Positions 18,979-30,671 of a stretch of DNA of 64,000 bases are shown here, piece after piece. The position numbers and the translations under genes are program-made. Below the pieces are notes generated by a model. It had not been told where the DNA came from, did no database searches, and worked only from the letters and a program-made list of their open reading frames with translations. Positions within the stretch are counted from its first letter, which is position 1, and every line of letters begins with the position of its first letter. Source of the stretch: Deltaproteobacteria bacterium (GTDB lineage Bacteria; Myxococcota; Kuafuiibacteriia; Kuafuiibacteriales; Kuafuiibacteriaceae); contig JADJPE010000005.1 of assembly GCA_016713425.1 (NCBI GenBank), positions 3,658,001 through 3,722,000 on the forward strand. The letters are read 5' to 3'.

Positions 18979-19617
18979 GAGCTCTTCGAGCGAGTCGAGA
19001 ACCAGGTCCGCAATTCCGAAGCGCGGGTCTCGGCGCTGCGACGGCTCCGGAACGGCGATGCAGATCATGCGGGCCGCCTTGGCCGAGACGACGCCATGTA
19101 CGGAGTCTTCGATGGCCACGCAGTCGGTCGGCGGAATACCGATCTTCGCTGCGGTTGTCAGGTAAACAGCGGGATGCGGTTTGCCGAACGGCTCGTTTTC
19201 GCCCGAAGAGACGGCTGCGAGATGATTCCGAAGGCCTAGCCGGTCGAGCACAGCGTCGATGATGGGCGGGGGAGATGACGTCGCGAGCCCGACGATCGAA
19301 GTCTGTGAGGCCGCCCTGACGGCTTCGATCGCGCCTCGGCATGGTTCGGCCTCTTCGTTCAGGAGCTCCACCATGCGTCGGATGACGGCGGAGGTGAGCT
19401 CTTGCGCTGGGGTCGACACTTTCTCCGGCCATCGACGGTACCAGTAGTCGACGACCTCAGTGATCCTCAGGCCGCGCGTCTGAACGGTATCCGCTGCAGT
19501 GACCGGGAGACCGGCTTCGCCAAAGATCTCAAGTTCGGCGCGTGTCCACAGCGGCTCGGAGTCCACGAGGACTCCATCCATGTCAAAGATGGTGCCGAAA
19601 TCTTTCTTCATGCTCAT
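18943..19617 (-). CDS. HAD-superfamily phosphatase, beta-PGM/YniC-like
   Basis: A 224-aa HAD hydrolase from ATG 19617 (ATG 19611 is also possible); the much longer open frame upstream reads through the repeat end of the pseudokinase gene and is not used. Motif I is FDMDGVLVDSEP with the nucleophile and acid/base Asp; motif II is LATSSPP; motif III/IV is GKPHPAVYL...CVAIEDSVHG. The DGVLVDSEPLW start and a helical cap are typical of 2-deoxyglucose-6-phosphatase or beta-phosphoglucomutase-like enzymes that dephosphorylate sugar phosphates. It lies 31 bp downstream of the pseudokinase on the same strand and is probably co-transcribed. The substrate is unknown. Confidence 0.85.
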   Translation of the reverse strand: MSMKKDFGTIFDMDGVLVDSEPLWTRAELEIFGEAGLPVTAADTVQTRGLRITEVVDYWYRRWPEKVSTPAQELTSAVIRRMVELLNEEAEPCRGAIEAVRAASQTSIVGLATSSPPPIIDAVLDRLGLRNHLAAVSSGENEPFGKPHPAVYLTTAAKIGIPPTDCVAIEDSVHGVVSAKAARMICIAVPEPSQRRDPRFGIADLVLDSLEELSADLLSKLCRR

Positions 19618-19648
19618 GCCAATGTTCGGGTCGATACTCTCGCCGATA

Positions 19649-21679
19649 TTAGGGGCGATCTTGCGGCGGATCTCTTGGCGAGTCCTGTGGCGAGTCCTGT
19701 GGCGAGTCCTGTCGCGAGTCCTGTCGCGAGTCCTGCGGCGAGTCCTGCGGCGAGTCCTGTGGCGGGTCTTGAACTTGATGCTGCGTTGAGCTTGGCGCTC
19801 CTCCTCGCTGCCTTCCTCGAGCGAGATGCCACGCCACACCCTCTCGTTCTTCGAGCGCCAAGATCGCGGCAAGCGTGTCGTGGCAGTGCGCGTCGTCCGA
19901 GACGTATACGCAAGCCTCGAGGAGGTTCTCGGCTTCTTCGACTTCATACGCGCCAAGATGGACGGCCGCGCTCGCAAGCAGCGCTTTGGCCGCTTGCGCC
20001 TTGGCTTCTCGAGATAGCGGGGGAGACGATCGTGGAGAGGGTGCAGACGATGATGCGGCGACGGTTGAGCGAGCGCGCGGGGTGGGCTCAGGCCCAAGGA
20101 CGATGGGAAGCAACGGGGCTTGCGTGGTCGGCTGTGCATCGGTGTTCGCGCGTTGCCTCTCCGCCAAAGGGATGAATCGGGCGAGGAGCGGAACCGTTCC
20201 ACTGCCGATGACCATGGCGAGGACGAACCCCCAGAATGTCGATCGCATGCTGGGGGGCCTTTTGGGATGGCGGATGAGGCCGGCGCTCACTTCATGTTTC
20301 GGTTCGGCTGATCGTGCTGGTTGTGCTGCCTGTGCTGGTTGTGCTGCCTGTGCTGGTTGTGCTGCCTGTGTTGGTTGCGCAGGTTGTGTTGGCTTCGTCG
20401 GCGTGGAAGAGGCGCCGGAGGCCTCCTCGTTGGGGGCGCCCGTCTCTATCGGCATGGTGGCGCGGGTTGTCGCATCGTCACTGAAGCTGGTGACAAACTG
20501 TGCTGTGCTCTCCGTGAACGCGCCGGTCAGGCGATCCCAAACGCCCAGCGGGCGAGAGCCTGTTTCGTACGCCAATTCGTCGGCGGTAGACACGGTGTCT
20601 TCAGGCAAGCTGAACAAGGCATCGTGAAGCCCGTGTCCCCACGCGGGCGGTTCAAACTCCGGGTGGGAGGGTTCCGACTCCGTCGGAGCCGCGAGGCCTC
20701 GCAGTGTATCGTCGATCCCGCTGTCCGCAGCGCTGTCTTCAGTGCCGTCGGCGGCGCCGGCGTGCGGTATCGTTTGTTCGCGAAGGCGTTGGAGGGCACC
20801 GTTGGGCAGTGAAGCCGCGAAATCAGGCGACATCTTCACGAGCACTTCGAACGGGCTACCGCCGAGCGATGGTCGATCTCCGAAACCTTGCGATGGGGCG
20901 TGGCCAGTGCGCGGTGAGAAGTGAGCGATTTGGGTGAGCGCGTGGGCGCACGCTGCGAAGTCGGGGAAGCGTTCGGCCGGGTCATCGGCCAACATCCGAC
21001 GGATGACGCGCCGGAGGGCCTGAAAACCCGCTCCGGTCGGGTAATGTGACCAGTCAATGGGGTCATTCCTTGACCCTGGCTCTTCGCGGAGCGCGGCGGC
21101 GGCGAGGAGCCTTCCGAGGCTGTACTGTTCCGATTCCGAGCCGTGTCGCTGTGACGTTCGCGCCTTCGAAGCGCCTTTCGTTCGAAGGGGATCGGCGTGG
21201 GTGTGGGTGTGGGTGTGGGAAGACAGATCCGCGAGCACTGCGGCTGTGAATACATGTCCGTCTTCACCGATGAAGGTTGTCGCGATGTCCAACTGCGGCA
21301 CCGGGATCTGGATCGTCTTCAAGTGACTGAGCGTCCTGAGCAGCTCGAGCCCAATCGCGGCCAGCACGCTCGCGTCGAGCGCGACCGACCGCAGGAGCGT
21401 GCCCAGCGAGATGGCGAGGATGGGCGGGCAAGCGACATAGATCGTGCCTTGGTCGTTCCAGACATCGACGATGGGGATAAGGCCCGGGACGCAAGCGGTC
21501 TTCAGGTGATGAAGGGTTGCGAGGGTCGAATGCACGTTGGCCATGCGGGAAGCCGGATCGGCGCTCTGAATGACTTCAATGGCGAACGCTTGTCCCCTGG
21601 TGTCGTGGGTGGCCTCCAATATGCGTGGAAGCCGAGACACTTCGCGATGAAGGGTGTAGCTGCCGACCCGAGTCGCCAA
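19649..21679 (-). CDS. membrane pseudokinase, paralogue of neighbouring Ser/Thr kinase
   Basis: A 676-aa protein (TTG start at 21679). Residues 1-245 follow a Hanks-kinase fold: SLGRLLAAAAL, IDWSHYP, VIRRMLADD and RFPDFAACAHAL align with the C-lobe of the kinase at 21902. The glycine loop is missing, the VALK lysine is replaced (AIEVIQ), and there is no HRD or DFG, so it should be catalytically dead. A Pro/Ala/Gln repeat linker leads to one transmembrane helix (about 477-498). The outer part contains a short helical repeat domain with conserved CxxxxxxAHCH-type Cys/His, also found in the neighbour. The tail is a Pro-Gln-Asp-Ser repeat. It is 31 bp upstream of the HAD gene. Confidence 0.75.
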   Translation of the reverse strand: MATRVGSYTLHREVSRLPRILEATHDTRGQAFAIEVIQSADPASRMANVHSTLATLHHLKTACVPGLIPIVDVWNDQGTIYVACPPILAISLGTLLRSVALDASVLAAIGLELLRTLSHLKTIQIPVPQLDIATTFIGEDGHVFTAAVLADLSSHTHTHTHADPLRTKGASKARTSQRHGSESEQYSLGRLLAAAALREEPGSRNDPIDWSHYPTGAGFQALRRVIRRMLADDPAERFPDFAACAHALTQIAHFSPRTGHAPSQGFGDRPSLGGSPFEVLVKMSPDFAASLPNGALQRLREQTIPHAGAADGTEDSAADSGIDDTLRGLAAPTESEPSHPEFEPPAWGHGLHDALFSLPEDTVSTADELAYETGSRPLGVWDRLTGAFTESTAQFVTSFSDDATTRATMPIETGAPNEEASGASSTPTKPTQPAQPTQAAQPAQAAQPAQAAQPARSAEPKHEVSAGLIRHPKRPPSMRSTFWGFVLAMVIGSGTVPLLARFIPLAERQRANTDAQPTTQAPLLPIVLGPEPTPRARSTVAASSSAPSPRSSPPLSREAKAQAAKALLASAAVHLGAYEVEEAENLLEACVYVSDDAHCHDTLAAILALEEREGVAWHLARGRQRGGAPSSTQHQVQDPPQDSPQDSPQDSRQDSRQDSPQDSPQDSPRDPPQDRP
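19678..19773. repeat. 12-bp repeat coding Pro-Gln-Asp-Ser tail
   Basis: About eight copies of GCGAGTCCTGTG (variants with TCGC or CGGC) sit at the very 3' end of the pseudokinase gene and encode PQDS/RQDS steps on the minus strand. Confidence 0.92.
20310..20395. repeat. 18-bp Gln-Pro-Ala repeat in pseudokinase linker
   Basis: Units GGTTGTGCTGCCTGTGCT repeat three to four times and encode a QPAQAA linker just before the membrane helix of the pseudokinase. Confidence 0.85.
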
Positions 21680-21901
21680 AGCGTCGATCCTGACTGCGCC
21701 TGTGCAGCCGTGCAGGTTCTATACCCTGAGCACGGGCCTGGGCGCTCAGGTATTCTTACGAGCCTGGGCATGTTTTGCAAAGATCGAGCGTGAAAACGAG
21801 ACCCAGCGCCCGATGGTGTTCGTGTGGTCGAGAAAGCTTCGGGAACATCCGGTCCTGTGGGTGTCTGGCGCCTTGATTCGCGCACGTCACCCACGGGATG
21901 A

Positions 21902-24462
<2,561 letters not shown>

Positions 24463-24468
24463 GGCTGG

Positions 24469-25947
24469 CTACTCGGCGCCTGAATCGCCGCCTGAATCGG
24501 TCGACAGATGTCTGGACGTCGGGGGCTGGGGTTCCGCGGCGTCGGCGCGCTCCGCTTCGAGGCGGCGGTAGATGGTTCGGGCTGCGATCCCGAGGAGCTG
24601 CGCGGCGAGGCTCTTGTCGCCTCGCGTCTCCTTGAGCGTTTCTCGGATCAGCGCCCGTTCAGCGTCCTCGAGCTTCGTGCCGACGGGGATGATGACTTTG
24701 GCGCCTTCGCGGCGAATGCCATCGAGTTCGTCCGTGCTTGTCGTTCGCAACGGCAGGGGGAGATCGTCGAGATCGATGACCGTCTTGCGCGTGAGCACGA
24801 CCGCCCGTTCGACGACGTTTTCGAGCTCACGGACATTTCCTGGCCAGCGGTAGCGCGCCAACGCGTCGCGCGCCGGATCGGTGATGGCGAGGATTTCCTT
24901 GGCGTTCTTCCGCGCGTATCGCTTCACGAAGTATTCAGCGAGCAGTGGGATGTCTTCGGGACGATCGCGCAGCGGCGGCAAGTGCACGCCGATGACGTTG
25001 AGTCGGTAGTAGAGGTCCTCGCGAAAGAGGCCCTCTCGAACAGCGGCCATCAGGTCGCGGTTGGTGGCGGCGACGAGGCGAAAGTCGACGCTGACCAGCT
25101 CGGTGCCGCCGACCCGCTCGAACTCGCCTTCTTGAAGCACCCGGAGCAGCTTGGCTTGCACCGCCGGCGACATTTCGCCGACCTCGTCGAGGAACAACGT
25201 TCCGCCGTCGGCGCGTTCGACGCGCCCACTCTTCCGCTCATGCGCACCCGTGAAGGCCCCTCGCTCGTGCCCGAACAGCTCAGACTCGAGGATCGACTCG
25301 GGCAGCGCCGCGCAGTTTATGGCAACGAAGGGGCGAGACAGTCGCGGCGACTGTTCGTGGAGAGCACGTGCGATCAACTCCTTGCCGGTGCCTGATTCGC
25401 CGGTGAGCAGCACGGTCGCACTCGACGGTGCGGCCTGTTGAATCGTCTCCATCGTGACCATCATCGCCGGGGAGCGCCCGATGATCGGGCGCCCTTTCAC
25501 GCTGTCCGGCGCGATCTCGCGGAGCTCCTGCCGGAGCATGACGTTCTCTGCGCGCAAGGCTTGTCGCTCGAGTGCTCGGTCGACGACCCGCAGGACCAAA
25601 GCCGACTTGATGGGCTTCTGGATGAAGTCGTAGGCGCCCTCCCGCATGGCCTCGACGGCCGTCTCGATGGTTGCGAAGGCCGTCATGACGATCACGTCGA
25701 CCTCTGGTCGGATGGCGCGCGCCGCCCGCAGCAGACCCTGGCCGCCCATGCCCGGCATCATGAGGTCGGTCAGAATCACCTGGATTGGATGCTTGCGGAC
25801 GGCTTCCAGGGCGAGCTCTCCCGACGTTGCGCTGTGGACCACGCTTTCCTCCCGCTCAAAGAGGCGTCGGAGCGAGGTCAGATGCTCCGGTTCGTCGTCC
25901 ACGATGAGGAGATTTGCACCCTCGAGATGTTTGCGATCGCCGACCAT
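24469..25947 (-). CDS. sigma-54-dependent response regulator, NtrC family
   Basis: A 492-aa activator from ATG 25947; the longer open frame is rejected because its first 47 residues are low quality and enter the gltB promoter region. The receiver domain (about 8-125) has VDDEPEH, LTDLMMPGMGG (phospho-acceptor Asp) and KPIKSAL. The AAA+ domain (about 165-395) has GESGTGKE (Walker A), ESELFGHERGAFTGA (sigma-54 contact loop) and GGTLFLDEVGE (Walker B), with an arginine-finger segment FREDLYYRLNV. A Fis-type helix-turn-helix is at the end (LAAQLLGIAARTIYRRLE). No partner kinase gene is adjacent. It precedes the PPTase in one operon and is divergent from gltB. Confidence 0.92.
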   Translation of the reverse strand: MVGDRKHLEGANLLIVDDEPEHLTSLRRLFEREESVVHSATSGELALEAVRKHPIQVILTDLMMPGMGGQGLLRAARAIRPEVDVIVMTAFATIETAVEAMREGAYDFIQKPIKSALVLRVVDRALERQALRAENVMLRQELREIAPDSVKGRPIIGRSPAMMVTMETIQQAAPSSATVLLTGESGTGKELIARALHEQSPRLSRPFVAINCAALPESILESELFGHERGAFTGAHERKSGRVERADGGTLFLDEVGEMSPAVQAKLLRVLQEGEFERVGGTELVSVDFRLVAATNRDLMAAVREGLFREDLYYRLNVIGVHLPPLRDRPEDIPLLAEYFVKRYARKNAKEILAITDPARDALARYRWPGNVRELENVVERAVVLTRKTVIDLDDLPLPLRTTSTDELDGIRREGAKVIIPVGTKLEDAERALIRETLKETRGDKSLAAQLLGIAARTIYRRLEAERADAAEPQPPTSRHLSTDSGGDSGAE

Positions 25948-26061
25948 TGCCGAAGTCCACGTCCTTCTACCTGGCCAAGAGCCGGTCGCCAACGACCATC
26001 GCCATCCGACTCGGGGGCGATGTAGGATATCAGCCAGCCCCCCAATCCTCCAATCGACCGA

Positions 26062-26080
26062 GAGACATGTGAGGTGTCTC
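26062..26080. promoter_or_regulatory. inverted repeat between ntrC-type gene and gltB
   Basis: GAGACA (26062-26067) and TGTCTC (26075-26080) form a perfect 6-bp inverted repeat with a 7-bp spacer in the 176-bp divergent region. It could be an operator for gltBD or for the regulator gene; there is no further support. Confidence 0.3.
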
Positions 26081-26123
26081 GAAAACACTTTGGATGTTGA
26101 GGAATTTGGGTCACTGTGCTGCC

Positions 26124-29100
26124 ATGCAGCGACCAGACCGCTTTGGGCTTTATGAGCCTGCGATGGAGCACGACGCCTGCGGCGTGGGCTTTGTCGCGCA
26201 CATCAAGGGTGAAAAGTCTCGATCGATCGTTGAGCAGGGGCTCGAAGTCCTGCGCCGGCTGAGCCACCGCGCGGCGTGCGGTTGCGACCCCGAGACCGGC
26301 GACGGGGCAGGAATTTTGCTCCAGCTTCCGCACCGATTCTTCAAGCGCGTGGGTGTGGAACTGGGTTTCGACATCCCGCCGCGCCGAAGCTACGGCGTTG
26401 GGCAAGTCTTCTTGCCCTCCGATGACAAAGCTCGGGCCGCGTGTGAACGCGCCATCGAAGAGGTCGTCCGGGCCGAAGGGCAACGGATCGTGGGGTGGCG
26501 CGATGTGCCGACCGATCCACGTCATGTCGGCCGCATCGCCGCTCAAGTCGTGCCCGTATTCAGACAGGTCTACATCGCGCGGCGGCGTCTCCCGCCCAGC
26601 ACGTTCGAGCGCAAGCTCTACATCATTCGTAAGCTGATCGGCAGCCGAGTGCGCAGTGAAGGACTCGATCCACAGGGTCTGTTTCACATCGCGAGCCTTT
26701 CGTCGGAGACGATTGTCTACAAGGGCTTTCTGCTCCCGGCACAGCTCCCTCAGTTCTTTCCTGACCTTCAGGACGACGCGATGGTCAGCGCGATCGCCCT
26801 CGTGCATTCACGCTTCTCGACCAACACGTTTCCAGCCTGGGATTTGGCGCAGCCGTTTCGGTTCATCGCGCACAACGGCGAGATCAACACGCTGAGCGGC
26901 AACCGAAACTGGATGTTGGCGCGTCGGAGCTTGCTGCAATCTGCCAAGTTCGGGGGTCCGCTCGAGCGGCTTTTTCCGATCATCGTGCCGGGGAAGAGTG
27001 ACTCGGCCCAGTTCGACAACATGCTCGAGCTTCTTCACCTCGGTGGACGAAGTCTCCCGCATTCGATGATGATGATGATCCCCGAGGCTTGGGAGAGCCA
27101 CGAGGAGATGTCGCCCGAGCTTCGCGCGTTCTACCGCTATGCCGCGTCGCTCCTCGAGCCCTGGGACGGTCCGGCGGCAATCGTCTTCACCGACGGGCAG
27201 ATCGTGGGTGGCACGCTCGACCGAAACGGGCTTCGCCCGGCTCGATATCTCATCACGGAAGACGACCGCGTCGTTTTGGCGTCCGAAACCGGCGTCATCG
27301 ATGTGCCGCCCGAGCAGGTGCGGGCCAAGGGGCGCCTTCAGCCGGGCAAGATGTTCGTCGTCGACACGGAAGAGGGTCGCATCATCGACGACCAAGAGCT
27401 CAAACGAGACATCGCGGGTCGCTTCCCATTCGGGCGATGGCTCGAGAAGAATCTTCTTGACGTCGATCAGTTCCCAGAGGTCCCGGCCCCGGATCTGTTC
27501 GATGAGGAGGGCTTGCGCCGACAACAGCAAGCGTTTGGCTACACCGAGGAAGATGTCCGCGTTTTGATCGCGCCCATGGCGCAAAATGGTGAGGAGCCGG
27601 TTGGGGCCATGGGCTCTGATACGCCGCTGGCGGTGCTCAGCCAGTTCGCGCCAAACCTCTCGAACTATTTTCATCAGCTCTTCGCCCAGGTGACGAACCC
27701 GCCGATCGACCCGATCCGCGAGTCGCTCGTCATGTCGCTGACGACGACGATTGGTCCGACGGGGAACACGTTCGACGAGACGCCTGAGCAGTGCCACCGG
27801 CTCAAGATCAACTCACCGATCTTGAGCAGCGCCGAGCTTGCGAAGGTCGCCTCGCTTCGCGAAGGTGTCTTCGAGCCGGCGAAGCTTTCGATGCTCTACT
27901 ACGTCTCGGAGGGACCGGAGGGGCTCGAACGCGCGGTCGATCGACTCTGCGCTCAGGCGATGAGTGCGATCGACGATGGCCACAACATCCTCGTCCTCTC
28001 GGATCGCGGCGTCGATGCCAAGCGGGTGGCGGTGCCGGCGCTCCTCGCGGTGGCCGCGGTGCACCAACACCTTGTGCGAGAAGGCATTCGTATGCAGGCG
28101 GGTCTGGTCGTCGAGACGGCCGCGGCCCGGGAAGTTCACGACTTTGCGCTCCTTATCGGATACGGCGCGGCCGCGGTGAACCCGTACCTCGCCCTCGAAA
28201 CCGTGAGGCGTTTGTGCGAAGACGGTTCGGTCGACAAGACTCCCGACGAGGCCGAGAAGAACTACGTCCACGCGATCGAAAAGGGGATTCTGAAGATCCT
28301 CTCCAAGATGGGGATCTCGACCCTCGCCTCGTACCGCGGCGCCCACCTGTTCGAAGCCTTGGGGCTCGACCGCGCGCTGGTTGATAAGTGCTTCACCGAT
28401 ACGCCTTCGCGTATTCAGGGCGTGGGTATGCTCGAGCTCGGGACCGAGGTCCTCGAGCGACACCGAGGCGCGTTCGAACCGCACGCCACGGACGCACCAC
28501 TGCCGATCGGCGGCCAGTACCAGTGGCGTCGGCGGGGTGAAGCGCATATGTGGAATCCCGCGACCATCGCCAAGCTACAGGCGGCGGCGTCGGCGAACGA
28601 TCCCAAGTTGTTCAAAGAGTATTGTGATCTGATCGATGGCGAGGATCGCGAGCTGATCAACCTCCGGAGTCTCCTCGACTTCAATGAAGAAGATGTCACG
28701 CCGGTTCCGATCGAGGAGGTCGAGCCCGCGACCAGCATCGTGCGCCGGTTTGTCACGGGCGCTATGTCGTTCGGGTCGATCAGCGCCGAGGCCCACGAGA
28801 CGCTTGCCATCGCGATGAATCGGATCGGTGCACGTTCGAACAGCGGTGAAGGGGGTGAGGAAGAGCACCGATTTCATCGGGACGACAACGGAGACCTAAG
28901 GCGAAGCGCGATCAAGCAGGTGGCGTCGGCACGTTTCGGCGTCACCACGAACTATCTCGTGAACGCGGACGACCTTCAGATCAAGGTCGCGCAGGGTGCG
29001 AAGCCAGGGGAGGGGGGGCAGCTCCCCGGACACAAGGTCGACGAGCGCATCGCGAAGGTTCGGCACTCGACGCCGGGCGTAACGCTCATTTCGCCTCCGC

Positions 29101-30671
29101 CGCATCACGACATTTATTCGATCGAGGACCTCGCGCAACTCATCTACGACCTGCAGACCGTCAATCCCAAGGCGCGGGTGAGTGTAAAGCTCGTGAGCTC
29201 GGCGGGCGTCGGAACGATCGCGGCTGGTGTGGCCAAGGCGCGTGCGGGCTGCGTGGTGATCGCGGGATGGGATGGTGGCACGGGTGCTTCGCCGGTCTCG
29301 AGCATCAAGCACGCCGGTGTTCCATGGGAGCTTGGGCTTGCCGAGACGCAGCAGGTCTTGATCCAAAACGACCTTCGACGCCGGATCCGCGTCCAGGTCG
29401 ATGGCGGCCTCCGAACCGGACGCGACGTGGTCATCGCGGCGCTCCTGGGCGCCGAGGAATTCGGGATGGCGACGGCGGCGCTGATCGTCGAGGGCTGCGT
29501 GATGATGCGAAAGTGTCATCTCAATACGTGCTCGGTGGGGATCGCGACCCAGGACCCCGCCCTTCGGAAGCGCTTTCGCGGCAACCCCGATCACGTTGTG
29601 AACTTCTTCTTTTTGCTGGTGGAGGATGTTCGTCGCCGGATGGCGAGCCTTGGGTTCAGGACCGTAGACGAGATGGTCGGTCGCGTCGACCGACTCAAGG
29701 TGAGTCGTCATCGCGAGCACTGGAAGGCTTCTCGGATCGATCTTTCCGAGATGCTCGTCACGCCTCGCCCGTTTGGGCACCCGACGTTGCGATCGCTCGC
29801 GCCCGAGCCGTGGGACTTGAGTGACCACCTCGATCACCGCTTGATCCGAGAGGCGAGCGGACCGCTCGAGGGCAATGGGCGCATCGAGCTCAACTTGCCG
29901 GTCAACAACACGCACCGCGCAGTGGGCGCGATGTTGAGCGGCGAGATCGCCAAACGACATGGCGCACGCGGTCTAGCCGACGATGCGATCCACGTGAACC
30001 TCACGGGCTCTGCGGGACAGAGCTTTGGCGCGTTCCTTGCTCGCGGCGTGACTCTGGAACTTGCCGGTGACGCCAACGACTACCTTGGCAAGGGGCTCTC
30101 GGGTGGGCGCGTCATCGTCTATCCGCCGAGCGGCAGCCGCTTCGTGCCGGAAGACAACATCATCATCGGGAACACGGTCCTTTATGGCGCGACGAGTGGC
30201 GAGGTGTTCATCTCGGGGCTCGCCGGTGAGCGGTTCGCGGTGCGCAACAGCGGCGCGAATGCCGTGGTCGAGGGGGTCGGTGACCACGGCTGCGAGTACA
30301 TGACGGGCGGCCGAGTCGTCGTGCTCGGGACGATCGGCCGGAACTTCGCGGCCGGCATGAGCGGTGGCATTGCGTACATTTTCGATCGTGAAAATCTGGT
30401 CAAGAAGCGCGTGAATCTCGGGATGGTCGAGCTCGAATCCTTGTATGACGAGAGCGAGATCTGGTTCATCTACAACATGATTGAAGAACATGTTCGTCAC
30501 ACGGGGAGCCCGCTTGGCGCGCGGTTGCTCGACAACTGGGAGCACGTCGTGCCTCGCTTCGTGAAGATCATGCCGAATGACTACAAGCGTGCCCTTCAGG
30601 CGCAAACCGTTTCGAAGGCGCGCATGCCGGGACGGCAGCGGTTGGCATTGGTGCAGGGAGGCGCAGTCTGA
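26124..30671 (+). CDS. gltB: glutamate synthase large (alpha) subunit
   Basis: A 1,515-aa subunit that, with GltD, converts 2-oxoglutarate, glutamine and reductant to two glutamates, the second step of ammonia assimilation. The N-terminal class II glutamine amidotransferase starts at Cys19 (HDACGVGF) after a propeptide; ATG 26094 would give a ten-residue longer propeptide. The central and FMN-binding synthase domains follow (SGEGGEEEHRF, IKQVASARFGV, GAKPGEGGQLPG), with the 3Fe-4S Cys cluster in RKCHLNTCSVGIATQ preceded by GC. The C-terminal GXGXG beta-helix (GGRVIVYPPSG, GNTVLYGATSG) ends the protein. It overlaps gltD by one base (TGATG). The length is normal for the family. Confidence 0.97.
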   Translation: MQRPDRFGLYEPAMEHDACGVGFVAHIKGEKSRSIVEQGLEVLRRLSHRAACGCDPETGDGAGILLQLPHRFFKRVGVELGFDIPPRRSYGVGQVFLPSDDKARAACERAIEEVVRAEGQRIVGWRDVPTDPRHVGRIAAQVVPVFRQVYIARRRLPPSTFERKLYIIRKLIGSRVRSEGLDPQGLFHIASLSSETIVYKGFLLPAQLPQFFPDLQDDAMVSAIALVHSRFSTNTFPAWDLAQPFRFIAHNGEINTLSGNRNWMLARRSLLQSAKFGGPLERLFPIIVPGKSDSAQFDNMLELLHLGGRSLPHSMMMMIPEAWESHEEMSPELRAFYRYAASLLEPWDGPAAIVFTDGQIVGGTLDRNGLRPARYLITEDDRVVLASETGVIDVPPEQVRAKGRLQPGKMFVVDTEEGRIIDDQELKRDIAGRFPFGRWLEKNLLDVDQFPEVPAPDLFDEEGLRRQQQAFGYTEEDVRVLIAPMAQNGEEPVGAMGSDTPLAVLSQFAPNLSNYFHQLFAQVTNPPIDPIRESLVMSLTTTIGPTGNTFDETPEQCHRLKINSPILSSAELAKVASLREGVFEPAKLSMLYYVSEGPEGLERAVDRLCAQAMSAIDDGHNILVLSDRGVDAKRVAVPALLAVAAVHQHLVREGIRMQAGLVVETAAAREVHDFALLIGYGAAAVNPYLALETVRRLCEDGSVDKTPDEAEKNYVHAIEKGILKILSKMGISTLASYRGAHLFEALGLDRALVDKCFTDTPSRIQGVGMLELGTEVLERHRGAFEPHATDAPLPIGGQYQWRRRGEAHMWNPATIAKLQAAASANDPKLFKEYCDLIDGEDRELINLRSLLDFNEEDVTPVPIEEVEPATSIVRRFVTGAMSFGSISAEAHETLAIAMNRIGARSNSGEGGEEEHRFHRDDNGDLRRSAIKQVASARFGVTTNYLVNADDLQIKVAQGAKPGEGGQLPGHKVDERIAKVRHSTPGVTLISPPPHHDIYSIEDLAQLIYDLQTVNPKARVSVKLVSSAGVGTIAAGVAKARAGCVVIAGWDGGTGASPVSSIKHAGVPWELGLAETQQVLIQNDLRRRIRVQVDGGLRTGRDVVIAALLGAEEFGMATAALIVEGCVMMRKCHLNTCSVGIATQDPALRKRFRGNPDHVVNFFFLLVEDVRRRMASLGFRTVDEMVGRVDRLKVSRHREHWKASRIDLSEMLVTPRPFGHPTLRSLAPEPWDLSDHLDHRLIREASGPLEGNGRIELNLPVNNTHRAVGAMLSGEIAKRHGARGLADDAIHVNLTGSAGQSFGAFLARGVTLELAGDANDYLGKGLSGGRVIVYPPSGSRFVPEDNIIIGNTVLYGATSGEVFISGLAGERFAVRNSGANAVVEGVGDHGCEYMTGGRVVVLGTIGRNFAAGMSGGIAYIFDRENLVKKRVNLGMVELESLYDESEIWFIYNMIEEHVRHTGSPLGARLLDNWEHVVPRFVKIMPNDYKRALQAQTVSKARMPGRQRLALVQGGAV

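Noticed and set aside
19618..20202. N-terminal extension of the HAD phosphatase
   Set aside because: It is a shadow of the pseudokinase 3' end, reading the 12-bp repeat in another frame; HAD motif I starts near ATG 19617.
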